In this document: positions 1-6,915 of the stretch, in pieces
How positions within the stretch are numbered: the first letter of the stretch is position 1
How the letters are laid out: every line of letters begins with the position of its first letter
Source: Coriobacteriia bacterium
GTDB taxonomy: Bacteria > Actinomycetota > Coriobacteriia > Coriobacteriales > Eggerthellaceae
Reading direction: 5' to 3'
NCBI GenBank assembly: GCA_030525445.1
Contig: JAUNEQ010000006.1
Span: 1 to 33,135 of the forward strand
Length of the DNA: 33,135 bases
Notes under the pieces: generated by a model
The model's input: the letters and a program-made list of their open reading frames with translations, nothing else
Databases searched by the model: none
What the model was told of the DNA's origin: nothing
Program-made: the position numbers and the translations under genes

Positions 1-261
1 GAGCGCGTCGCCGAGCTCATGGCTGAGTACGGCAAGAACCCGAACGATTCCGGCAGCGCCGAGGTCCAGGTTGCCATCCTCACGGAGCGCATCCGCAACC
101 TCACCGAGCACCTCAAGGTGCACAAGAAGGACTTCCACACCCGCACGGGCCTTCTGAAGCTCATCGGTAAGCGCCGTCGCATGCTGGTCTACATCAAGGA
201 CCGCGACATCGAGGAGTATCGCGCCCTCATCGCAAAGCTGGGCATCCGCGACAACCTCTAA
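1..261 (+). CDS. rpsO: 30S ribosomal protein S15 (5' end cut by the window)
   Basis: S15 is a primary 16S rRNA-binding protein of the small ribosomal subunit. It nucleates the platform and contributes to a bridge with the 50S subunit. The frame is open from base 1 and gives 86 visible residues. The family normally has about 89, so only a few N-terminal residues are missing. The signature stretch [18 protein letters not shown], followed by [14 protein letters not shown] and the basic segment [12 protein letters not shown], is a full S15 match. The ATG at base 19 is internal (family Met/Ile position), not the start. A strong terminator follows, then pnp, which is the classical rpsO-pnp order. 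Confidence 0.97.
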   Translation, partial: ERVAELMAEYGKNPNDSGSAEVQVAILTERIRNLTEHLKVHKKDFHTRTGLLKLIGKRRRMLVYIKDRDIEEYRALIAKLGIRDNL

Positions 262-272
262 GAAGAGCAAAC

Positions 273-295
273 AGCCCCGCTTCGGCGGGGCTTTT
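273..295 (+). terminator. Intrinsic terminator of rpsO
   Basis: An 8-bp perfect GC-rich stem (273-280 pairing with 285-292) closes a TTCG tetraloop and runs into a short T-tract. It lies 12 bases after the rpsO stop. The T-tract is only four or five T, so some read-through into pnp is plausible. Confidence 0.9.
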
Positions 296-314
296 GTCGC
301 ATCACGGGTTTCAA

Positions 315-365
315 CCAAAGGGGACAGTCCCCATTGGCCGAACCAGAAGGGACTGTTCCCTTTGG
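315..365. repeat. REP-like inverted repeat with GGGGACAGTCCCC arms
   Basis: The left arm 315-332 and right arm 349-365 are reverse complements at about 16 of 18 positions, separated by a 16-base loop. The left arm contains its own perfect palindrome, GGGGAC-A-GTCCCC (320-332). The element lies in the rpsO-pnp spacer without a coding role. The GGGACA core recurs in other spacers of this window (10233-10336, 26044-26064), which suggests a dispersed REP/REPIN-type family. It could also act as an RNA hairpin in the pnp leader. Confidence 0.7.
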
Positions 366-389
366 CCTACCGGGATGCGGAAGCGGTCG

Positions 390-440
390 GCTGCGCGAGG
401 TGCGCAGCTGCTCGTGGCAGGCGGAATGGCCGCATCTGCC
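390..440 (+). other. Two adjacent hairpins in the pnp leader
   Basis: The first hairpin has the stem GCTGCGC (390-396) pairing with GCGCAGC (402-408). The second pairs GGCAGGCGG (416-424) with CCGC-AT-CTGCC (430-440), with a two-base bulge. Neither has a T-tract, so they are not typical terminators. In E. coli, a hairpin in the rpsO-pnp spacer is the target of RNase III and PNPase autoregulation. A similar role here is inference. Confidence 0.4.
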
Positions 441-490
441 GAAGAAGCCCCGCGCAATAGGGCGTGTGGGAACGAGAGAAAGAGAATAAC

Positions 491-2692
491 TTGAACAAGA
501 TCGTTGAGAGCTTCGAGCTGTACGGCAAGCAGTACCGTTTCGAGACGGGCGAACTGGCCAAGCAGGCAAGTGGCGCCGTGCTCGTCACCCAAGGCGAGAC
601 CCAGATCCTGGTGACGGCCGTCATTTCCAAGGAGCAGAAGGACTACGACTTCTTCCCGCTGACCGTCGACTACATGGAGAAGATGTACGCGGTGGGCCGT
701 ATCCCCGGCGGCTACCTGAAGCGCGAGGGCAAGGCTTCCGACAAGGGCACCCTCACCGCCCGCATGATCGACCGCCCCATCCGCCCGGGTTTCGCCGATG
801 GCTTCAAGCAGGAAGTGCACGTCGTCGCGACCACCTTCGTGGTTGACGGCGAGAACCAGCCCGATTGCATCTGCGTCGGTGGCGCTTCCGCCGCGCTCAT
901 GCTCGCGAGCGCTCCCTTCGAGGGTCCGGTTGCATGCGTGAAGATCGCCCGCGACCCCGAAACCCACGAGTTCATCGTGAACCCGACCTACGCCGAGCAG
1001 GAGGCTTCCGACCTCGAGCTCACGATTGCCGGCGGTCCGGACTTCATCAGCATGGTGGAAGCCGGCGCCCAGGAGATTTCCGAAGAGGATATGCTCGCCG
1101 CCATGGAATTCGGCCAGGAGGCCATCCGCGCCTTCTGCGAGAAGCAGCAGGCGTTCCTCGACAAGTGCGACATCCAGCCGGTGGAATGGCCGGTGCATGT
1201 GGCCGACCCGTCCATCGCCGAGCGCGTCGATGCGCATTTCGACGAGATGAGCGCCGCCCTGAAGGATGCGGACAAGCTCAACCGCATGGCGAAGGTCGAG
1301 GCCCTGAAGGATTCCATCAAGGCCAACGACTTCACCGAGGAAGAGCGCGCCGCGTGGGCGAGCGACATCGCCGCCGCGTGCAAGGCGCTCGAGAAGCATG
1401 CCATGCGCCGCATGGTCATCGAGACCGGCGAGCGTGCTGACGGCCGCCGCCCGGACGAGGTCCGTCCGCTCTACATCAAGCCCGGCTACCTGCCGCGCGT
1501 CCATGGTTCCGGCCTCTTCCAGCGTGGCCAGACCCAGGTGCTCTCCATCTGCACCCTCGGCATGCTTTCCGAGTGGCAGCGCCTCGACACCATCGACCCG
1601 GCCGAGGGCAAGCGTTACATGCACCAGTACAACTTCCCGCCGTACTGCACCGGCGAGGTTGGCCGCATGGGCGCCCCGAAGCGCCGCGAGGTTGGCCATG
1701 GCGCCCTGGCGAGCCGCGCGCTCGAGCCGATGCTGCCCTCCGAGGAGGAGTTCCCGTACGCCATCCGCGTGGTGAGCGAGGTGCTCGAGTCCAACGGCTC
1801 CAGCTCCATGGCTTCCACCTGCGGTTCCACGCTCGCGCTCATGGATGCCGGCGTGCCCATCAAGCGCCCCGTTTCCGGCGTTGCCATGGGCCTCATCAAG
1901 GAAGGCGACGACGTCGTCATCCTCACGGACATCCAGGGCCTCGAGGACTTCCTCGGCGACATGGACTTCAAGGTAACCGGCACCACCGAGGGCATCACCG
2001 CTCTGCAGATGGACAACAAGGCGAAGGGCCTCTCCACCGAGATTCTTGGCCGCGCCCTTGCGCAGGCCAAGGAAGGCCGCGCGTTCATCCTGAATGCGAT
2101 GCTCGAGCAGATCGATGCTCCGCGCGAGACCCTTTCCGATTACGCCCCGCGCATCGAGACCATCAAGATCCCGGTCGACAAGATCCGCGACGTCATCGGC
2201 ACCGGCGGCAAGGTCATCCGCGGCCTTCAGGACGAGACCGGCGCGAAGATCGAGGTCGAGGAAGACGGCACCGTGCGCATCGCTTCCGTCGAGGGCAAGG
2301 GCGGCGAGGCGGCCAAGCAGGCCATCCTCGACATCGTCAAGGTGCCCGAGGTCGGCGAGGTCTACGAGGGCGAGGTCGTCGGCATCAAGGACTTCGGCGC
2401 CTTCGTGAAGCTAACCGCGAGCAAGGACGGCCTGCTCCACATTTCCCGCATGGCGAACGGCCGCGTGGGCAAGGTGGAGGATGTCCTGAACCTGGGCGAC
2501 ACCGTCAAGGTCGAGGTCATCGAGGTCAGCGATCAGGGCAAGATCAGCCTTGACCGCGTCGATAAGCCCGAGGCTCCGGCGGGTTCCGCACCCGAGGGCC
2601 GCGCTCCGCGCAGCGACCGCCCGCGTGGCGAGCGTCCGGCACGTCGTCCGGGCGATGGCAGCAGCCACCGCAAGCCGCGCCGTCGCGATTAA
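491..2692 (+). CDS. pnp: Polyribonucleotide nucleotidyltransferase (PNPase)
   Basis: PNPase is a phosphorolytic 3'-5' exoribonuclease, a cytoplasmic trimer that turns over mRNA and can add 3' tails. The 733-residue product has the full family layout: two RNase PH domains flanking an alpha-helical linker, a KH domain with its GTGG loop at residues 570-573, and an S1 domain starting near residue 620 (GEVYEGEVVGIKDFGAFV). The last ~35 residues form a Pro/Arg/Gly-rich basic tail, a common RNA-binding extension. I place the start at TTG 491 (MNKIVESFELYGKQ) because homologues begin there and a purine-rich stretch precedes it. A GTG at 464 is the alternative and would add nine residues. A strong terminator follows. 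Confidence 0.97.
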   Translation: MNKIVESFELYGKQYRFETGELAKQASGAVLVTQGETQILVTAVISKEQKDYDFFPLTVDYMEKMYAVGRIPGGYLKREGKASDKGTLTARMIDRPIRPGFADGFKQEVHVVATTFVVDGENQPDCICVGGASAALMLASAPFEGPVACVKIARDPETHEFIVNPTYAEQEASDLELTIAGGPDFISMVEAGAQEISEEDMLAAMEFGQEAIRAFCEKQQAFLDKCDIQPVEWPVHVADPSIAERVDAHFDEMSAALKDADKLNRMAKVEALKDSIKANDFTEEERAAWASDIAAACKALEKHAMRRMVIETGERADGRRPDEVRPLYIKPGYLPRVHGSGLFQRGQTQVLSICTLGMLSEWQRLDTIDPAEGKRYMHQYNFPPYCTGEVGRMGAPKRREVGHGALASRALEPMLPSEEEFPYAIRVVSEVLESNGSSSMASTCGSTLALMDAGVPIKRPVSGVAMGLIKEGDDVVILTDIQGLEDFLGDMDFKVTGTTEGITALQMDNKAKGLSTEILGRALAQAKEGRAFILNAMLEQIDAPRETLSDYAPRIETIKIPVDKIRDVIGTGGKVIRGLQDETGAKIEVEEDGTVRIASVEGKGGEAAKQAILDIVKVPEVGEVYEGEVVGIKDFGAFVKLTASKDGLLHISRMANGRVGKVEDVLNLGDTVKVEVIEVSDQGKISLDRVDKPEAPAGSAPEGRAPRSDRPRGERPARRPGDGSSHRKPRRRD

Positions 2693-2735
2693 AGGTTAGG
2701 CACTACAGACTTGCCGATTTGAATAGTTAGCCGAG

Positions 2736-2772
2736 AAATGACCGCTCCGCTTACGGGGGAGCGGTCATTTTT
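2736..2772 (+). terminator. Intrinsic terminator of pnp
   Basis: A 13-bp perfect stem (2736-2748 with 2758-2770) has a 9-base loop, and its 3' arm runs into a five-T tract. It lies 44 bases after the pnp stop and isolates pnp from the downstream regulator gene. Confidence 0.93.
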
Positions 2773-2848
2773 GCGCTTGAAACCTGCTGTTATTCCGTGT
2801 AAATATAAGAGTGTTCCATAATATATATCGAGGGGGGATCGATAGGGA

Positions 2849-3418
2849 ATGAGGAAAAACGGCGATACGAAGGCGGCGATGGCTGACGCTTTGAGAGCAG
2901 CCATGCAGGAAACGCCAATAGACCGGATTTCAATCAAGAACATCACCGATGCGTGTGGGTTGAACCGCCAGACCTTCTACTATCACTTCAAGGATATATA
3001 TGACCTGGTGAAGTGGATGTATGTGCATGATATCGACAAGGCGGTGCAGTCGAGCGTCGAGTCTGACAATTGGCAGGAAGGCCTGAGGCAGTTGCTGAAC
3101 GCATTCGACCGTGAACGCGATTGCCATCTTGCTATCTATAACTCGCGCAATTATTACCCGAACCTGCGCCAGGAGATTCTCGATAGCCTGACGACGCAAT
3201 GCGAGCCGCTGTTTAGGGAACGGTTCAATGAGCTTGGATTCGATTCGCAGTACCGCGAGTTCCTGCTCCGCATGTATGGGCTTATCGTGTTCGAATTCGT
3301 CGAACGCCATGCACGTGGTGTCTCATTCTCGACGATCGACGAGTTTGTTGACAACTGGTTCCGCACGGTTGCATGCCAGTTCGAGGGCGAGCGAAAGCGC
3401 CAGGCGGCTCAGGCATAA
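2849..3418 (+). CDS. TetR-family transcriptional regulator
   Basis: A 189-residue protein with an N-terminal TetR-type helix-turn-helix around residues 10-55. The recognition-helix stretch ITDACGLNRQTFYYHFKDIYDLVKW is typical of the family. The C-terminal half resembles the DhaS-like TetR subgroup (TetR_C_8), which often lacks an obvious small-molecule pocket. The gene is monocistronic: the pnp terminator precedes it and a 21-bp hairpin follows. A GAGGGGGG stretch lies about 13 bases before the ATG, with a closer AGGGA next to it, so the ribosome site is not ideal. No palindromic operator is obvious in the AT-rich upstream region, and the target genes cannot be told from context. Confidence 0.85.
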   Translation: MRKNGDTKAAMADALRAAMQETPIDRISIKNITDACGLNRQTFYYHFKDIYDLVKWMYVHDIDKAVQSSVESDNWQEGLRQLLNAFDRERDCHLAIYNSRNYYPNLRQEILDSLTTQCEPLFRERFNELGFDSQYREFLLRMYGLIVFEFVERHARGVSFSTIDEFVDNWFRTVACQFEGERKRQAAQA

Positions 3419-3455
3419 CAAGGAAAACAGCAGGTACGCATGTTGTAGGCATGAT

Positions 3456-3505
3456 GTGCGCCATGATGGAAGCGGCAGGGCAGGCCGCTTCCATCATGGC
3501 GCACG
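3456..3505 (+). terminator. 21-bp perfect hairpin after the TetR gene
   Basis: Positions 3456-3476 and 3484-3504 are perfect reverse complements with a 7-base loop. The T-rich but interrupted GTCTTCTTCT follows. This is probably an intrinsic terminator, although the stem is unusually long for one. Confidence 0.7.
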
Positions 3506-3611
3506 TCTTCTTCTGGCGACACGCAACGCGCGACTCTTGATGCGCGATGGTGCCCCTTTTGGTTTACCATAGGGCGGTGAATGGTAACAGCATGCGAGGA
3601 AAAGGTTCGCT

Positions 3612-4868
3612 ATGGCATATGAAAAGACAGTCCTTGGCAACGGCGTGACGGTGGTATCGGAATCGATGCCCTGGGTGCGCAGCATCACGATGGGTTTCTG
3701 GTATCACGTGGGAAGCCGCGATGAGCGTCCGAATCAGGCGGGGCTCACGCATTTCATGGAGCATATGATGTTCAAAGGCACGCCGACGATGTCGGCGACC
3801 GAGGTTTCCGAGGCCTTCGATGCGCTGGGCGCCGAGTCCAACGCGTTCACCTCGAAGGAATACACGTGCTACTATGCGCGGTTCGTTGACGAGCGCCTCG
3901 ATGATGTGTTGCCGCTCCTTGCCGACATGGTGGTGAACTCGAGCTTCCGGGATGAGGATATCCGCACCGAGCGCGAAGTCGTCATCGAGGAGATCGCGCG
4001 CAGCGAAGACCAACCCGATGACCACGTCTTCGAGATGTACATGGGCGCGCTTTTGCCCACGCATCCCCTGGGACGCCCCGTCTTGGGCACCCGCAAACTC
4101 GTTCAGGGATATGAGCACGAGGCGTGCCGCGCGTTCCACGACGAGTACTATCACAGCGGGAACCTCGTGGTATCCGCCGTTGGCAACCTCGATCATGCAC
4201 AGCTCGTCCAGAAGGTGGAAAAAGCCTTGGCGGGCATCAGGGTGGGCAAGCGACTCGAACGAGTTCCGGCTCTTGAGAATGCTCGTATCCCATTCGCTTC
4301 TCAGAAGCGCGATACCGAACAAGCGCATCTGGTCTACGGCTTCCCCTGGTACAAGGCGGGGGCGCCCGAGCGGTTTGCCGGGAGCCTCCTCGGCGCAATC
4401 CTCGGCGGTTCGATGTCATCGCGCCTGTTCCAGGAAGTGCGCGAGAAGAACGGCCTGGCCTATTCCGTGATGGCGGGGTCGAGTGTCTACGGTGATTTGG
4501 GCCAGTTCTACGTGTATTGCGGCACACGGCCCGATAACCTGGGGAAAGCGACCGAGATCATTCGCCGCGAACTTGCGCGCATCGCGGATGAGGCTCCCAC
4601 ACAGGACGAGGTGCGCCGTTCCTGCGAGGTGATTTGCGGGCAACTCCTCTTGGGCGTCGAATCGACGAGCGACCGCATGGTGCGCTTGGGCCGCCGCGAA
4701 ACCATGGGCTTGCCTCAAACGGAGGTTTCCGAGCTCATCGAGCGGTATCGCGCCGTGAAGGCGGAAGACGTGCGCGAGGTTGCTGCGAAGTACCTCACCG
4801 TGAGCCCAACCGCCGCCGTCGTCTCGCCATTCGAGGAAGACGAAGCGCGCAAACTCATCTTCGGGTAG
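3612..4868 (+). CDS. M16-family zinc peptidase (processing-peptidase-like)
   Basis: A 418-residue single M16 unit, like the bacterial YmxG/MlpA and mitochondrial processing-peptidase beta proteins. The inverted zinc motif HFMEH lies at residues 47-51 (HxxEH; the Glu is the catalytic base). A third metal ligand is expected in the EREVVIEEI segment near residue 127. The C-terminal half carries the arginine-containing region that closes the chamber (GGSMSSRLFQEVREKNGLAYSV). No signal peptide is visible, so the protein is probably cytoplasmic. The ribosome site is GAGGAAAAGG. The position after pnp and before the dap genes matches mlpA in Bacillus, where regulation of protease production has been reported. 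The physiological substrate here is unknown. Confidence 0.93.
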   Translation: MAYEKTVLGNGVTVVSESMPWVRSITMGFWYHVGSRDERPNQAGLTHFMEHMMFKGTPTMSATEVSEAFDALGAESNAFTSKEYTCYYARFVDERLDDVLPLLADMVVNSSFRDEDIRTEREVVIEEIARSEDQPDDHVFEMYMGALLPTHPLGRPVLGTRKLVQGYEHEACRAFHDEYYHSGNLVVSAVGNLDHAQLVQKVEKALAGIRVGKRLERVPALENARIPFASQKRDTEQAHLVYGFPWYKAGAPERFAGSLLGAILGGSMSSRLFQEVREKNGLAYSVMAGSSVYGDLGQFYVYCGTRPDNLGKATEIIRRELARIADEAPTQDEVRRSCEVICGQLLLGVESTSDRMVRLGRRETMGLPQTEVSELIERYRAVKAEDVREVAAKYLTVSPTAAVVSPFEEDEARKLIFG

Positions 4869-4961
4869 CTGCCCGCTGGAGCGAATAGCCTCCGGAGACT
4901 GAGCATCCCACAACCTCATACCGGTTTTTTCCCGTTTGGAAACATTCCGCATGCGCTGCTT

Positions 4962-4970
4962 TGCTAGTAT
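4962..4970 (+). promoter_or_regulatory. Candidate extended -10 promoter for dapB
   Basis: TGC-TAGTAT at 4962-4970 fits an extended -10 (TGn plus a TATAAT-like hexamer). The -35 is poor: a TTGGAA lies too far upstream, with 23 bases between. The site lies 58 bases before the dapB start. Confidence 0.35.
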
Positions 4971-5028
4971 TCGCAAACAAAATGGGAAATGCGTGCACGG
5001 CTGTTGCATGTGGGTATAGGAGGAAAGC

Positions 5029-5796
5029 ATGATCAGGGTTGCGGTTTCAGGATGTGCAGGTCGCATGGGGCAAGCGGTCGTCGATGCGGTGAATGCCGCC
5101 GATGACATGGAGCTCGTGTGCGGCATCGACCCGTTCGCGAACGGGGAGAGCCTGTATCCGGTGTATGACGAAATCGCGCAAGCGCTCGAGGCCGAGGACT
5201 TCGACGTGATGGTCGACTTCACGCAGCCGGATGTCGTCGAAGGCAACATCCGTGCTGCCCTTCCCGCCGGCGTCGACTGCGTCATCGGCACGACGGGCCT
5301 TTCCAACGAGACGCTCCAGGAGCTGGCCGGGCTCGCTCCGGAAGGCACCTGCCTTTTCGTTGCGCCGAACTTCACCGTGGGCGCCGTGCTCATGATGCGG
5401 TTCGCGGAACTTGCGGCTCCGTATCTGGATGAGGCGGAGGTCATCGAGTTCCATCATGCGCGTAAGAAGGATGCGCCTTCGGGCACCGCGAAGCGCACGG
5501 CGGAAATCATCGCTTCCGCCCGAGGGGGGCAGCCGCAAGTTCCGGGACGCGAGAGCGAGCTTCCGGGATGCGAGGGCGCCCGTGGCGCCGAAGTCGATGG
5601 CGTGCCCGTGCACTCGGTGCGCTCGATGGGCTACGTCGCGAGCCAGGAAGTCATTTTCGGGTCGATGGGGCAGTCCCTCACGATTCGCCACGATTCGTGG
5701 GATCGCACCTCGTACATGCCCGGCGTGCTGCTTGCCGTGCGCAAGGTTCCTGCCGAATCCGGTTTGATCGTCGGTTTGGAACATTTCATGTTTTAA
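5029..5796 (+). CDS. dapB: 4-hydroxy-tetrahydrodipicolinate reductase
   Basis: DapB reduces the DapA product with NAD(P)H to tetrahydrodipicolinate in the diaminopimelate/lysine pathway. The 255-residue protein starts with the dinucleotide-binding loop SGCAGRMG (glycines 8, 11 and 14). The signature EFHHARKKDAPSGTA spans residues 140-154, with catalytic His142 and the proton-donor Lys146. The start has a good GGAGGAAA ribosome site. Residues ~171-184 contain a seven-residue imperfect duplication (VPGRESE / LPGCEGA) encoded by a 21-bp tandem repeat, in a loop region that varies among homologues. The gene lies 63 bases before dapA, so the two are probably coexpressed. Confidence 0.96.
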   Translation: MIRVAVSGCAGRMGQAVVDAVNAADDMELVCGIDPFANGESLYPVYDEIAQALEAEDFDVMVDFTQPDVVEGNIRAALPAGVDCVIGTTGLSNETLQELAGLAPEGTCLFVAPNFTVGAVLMMRFAELAAPYLDEAEVIEFHHARKKDAPSGTAKRTAEIIASARGGQPQVPGRESELPGCEGARGAEVDGVPVHSVRSMGYVASQEVIFGSMGQSLTIRHDSWDRTSYMPGVLLAVRKVPAESGLIVGLEHFMF

Positions 5797-5819
5797 CCGG
5801 TAAAGATGCATCCGCGTGG

Positions 5820-5825
5820 GATAAT
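5820..5825 (+). promoter_or_regulatory. Possible -10 element for dapA
   Basis: GATAAT in the dapB-dapA spacer matches five of six positions of the -10 consensus. No convincing -35 is present at 16-18 bases upstream. It would give dapA a secondary promoter of its own. Confidence 0.25.
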
Positions 5826-5859
5826 TGCCCAAACGTCGCAAAAACGATGAGGAGTTACG

Positions 5860-6759
5860 ATGGTCTACGATAGCAAGCCCATTTTCGGAACGATGATTCC
5901 CGCAATGGTGACGCCGTTCGACAAGGATGGCGAACTCGACCTCGCCCAGGCGCAGGCGCTTGCCGAGCGACTGGTGGACAACGGGGCAGACGGCCTTGTG
6001 ATTAACGGCACGACCGGCGAGAGCCCCACCGTGTTCTATCCCCAGAAGATGAAGCTGTTCCGCGCCGTCGTCGAAGCGGTGAGCGGCCGCGTCCCCATCG
6101 TGGCCAACGTCGGCGATAACTGCACTGCCGACACCGTGCAGTTCGCGAAGGAAGTCGAGAAGCTCGGCGTCGACGGATGCATGCTCGTGGTGCCGTACTA
6201 CAACAAGCCGCCGCAAGAGGGCCTCTATCAGCACTTCCGCACGATCGCCGAGGCCATCGACCTGCCGTGCATCCTCTACAACATCCCGGGCCGTTGCGTC
6301 ATCAACATGGTTCCCGAAACCACGCTGCGCCTGGCCAACGATGTCGAGAACATCGTGGGCGTGAAGGAGGCGAGCGGAAACCTCGAGCAGATCCGCGAGA
6401 TCATCGAGGCTGCGCCCAAGGGCTTCTGGGTGTATTCCGGCGAAGACGAGCAGACCTACGACATCATGAAGATGGGTGGCGCCGGCATCATCTCGACTAT
6501 CGGCAACGTCGCCCCGGCTCGCATGCGCGAGATCGTCGATTACTGCGCTGCCGGCGATTTCGAGGCGGCGGCAAAGGCAAACGAGGCGCTCCTCCCGCTC
6601 ATGAAGGAGCTGTTCATCACCTCGAATCCCATCATGGTGAAGGAGGCGCTCAACCTGTCCGGGTTCCCGGTCGGCGGCCTGCGCCTTCCGCTCATCCCCG
6701 CGACGCCCGAGCAGTCTGCCGAGCTGGCCGAGGTCATGCGTCAGGTGGGCGTTCTGTAA
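5860..6759 (+). CDS. dapA: 4-hydroxy-tetrahydrodipicolinate synthase
   Basis: DapA condenses pyruvate with aspartate semialdehyde, the committed step to diaminopimelate and lysine. The 299-residue TIM-barrel protein has GTTGES at 50-55, PYYNKP at 112-117, YNIPGR at 140-145 (with the catalytic Tyr140) and the Schiff-base lysine in GVKEASGN (Lys169). The ATG follows a GAGGAGT ribosome site. It lies between dapB and the RNase J gene, an order widely kept in actinobacteria and Firmicutes. Together with dapL at 30.0 kb, it covers the key part of the aminotransferase variant of DAP synthesis. Confidence 0.97.
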   Translation: MVYDSKPIFGTMIPAMVTPFDKDGELDLAQAQALAERLVDNGADGLVINGTTGESPTVFYPQKMKLFRAVVEAVSGRVPIVANVGDNCTADTVQFAKEVEKLGVDGCMLVVPYYNKPPQEGLYQHFRTIAEAIDLPCILYNIPGRCVINMVPETTLRLANDVENIVGVKEASGNLEQIREIIEAAPKGFWVYSGEDEQTYDIMKMGGAGIISTIGNVAPARMREIVDYCAAGDFEAAAKANEALLPLMKELFITSNPIMVKEALNLSGFPVGGLRLPLIPATPEQSAELAEVMRQVGVL

Positions 6760-6767
6760 GCATGCAC

Positions 6768-6793
6768 GGGCGCCGCGCTTGCTGCGCGGCCCC
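6768..6793 (+). terminator. GC-rich hairpin after dapA
   Basis: The stem GCCGCGC (6772-6778) with GCGCGGC (6784-6790) has a 5-base loop and can be extended by flanking GGG/CCC with a bulge. There is no T-tract, so termination would be weak. A second imperfect hairpin with ACGCGCG (6857-6863) and CGCGCGT (6881-6887) arms lies closer to the RNase J gene. Confidence 0.4.
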
Positions 6794-6915
6794 TCAATAA
6801 TGCGAGTAACTGGGTGACTGGGCTTCGTGCCTGGTGAAGACCCAGATGTAACAAGGACGCGCGATGCGGTTCATGCCGTACGCGCGTTAGGGTATAGATA
6901 GACGAAAAGGAAGAA

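Noticed and set aside
311-1699. Long minus-strand open frame (462 codons) opposite pnp
   Set aside because: It is a mirror of the high-GC pnp codons, has a His/Leu/Ala/Gly/Asp-biased composition and no domain. pnp on the plus strand is certain.
1573-2553. Plus-strand frame of 326 codons inside pnp
   Set aside because: It is a frame-shifted shadow rich in His/Arg/Gly/Pro. No ribosome site, fully overlapped by pnp.
4416-5444. Minus-strand frame of 342 codons across the M16/dapB junction
   Set aside because: It overlaps two strong plus-strand genes and has no domain. The spacer it crosses looks like a promoter region.
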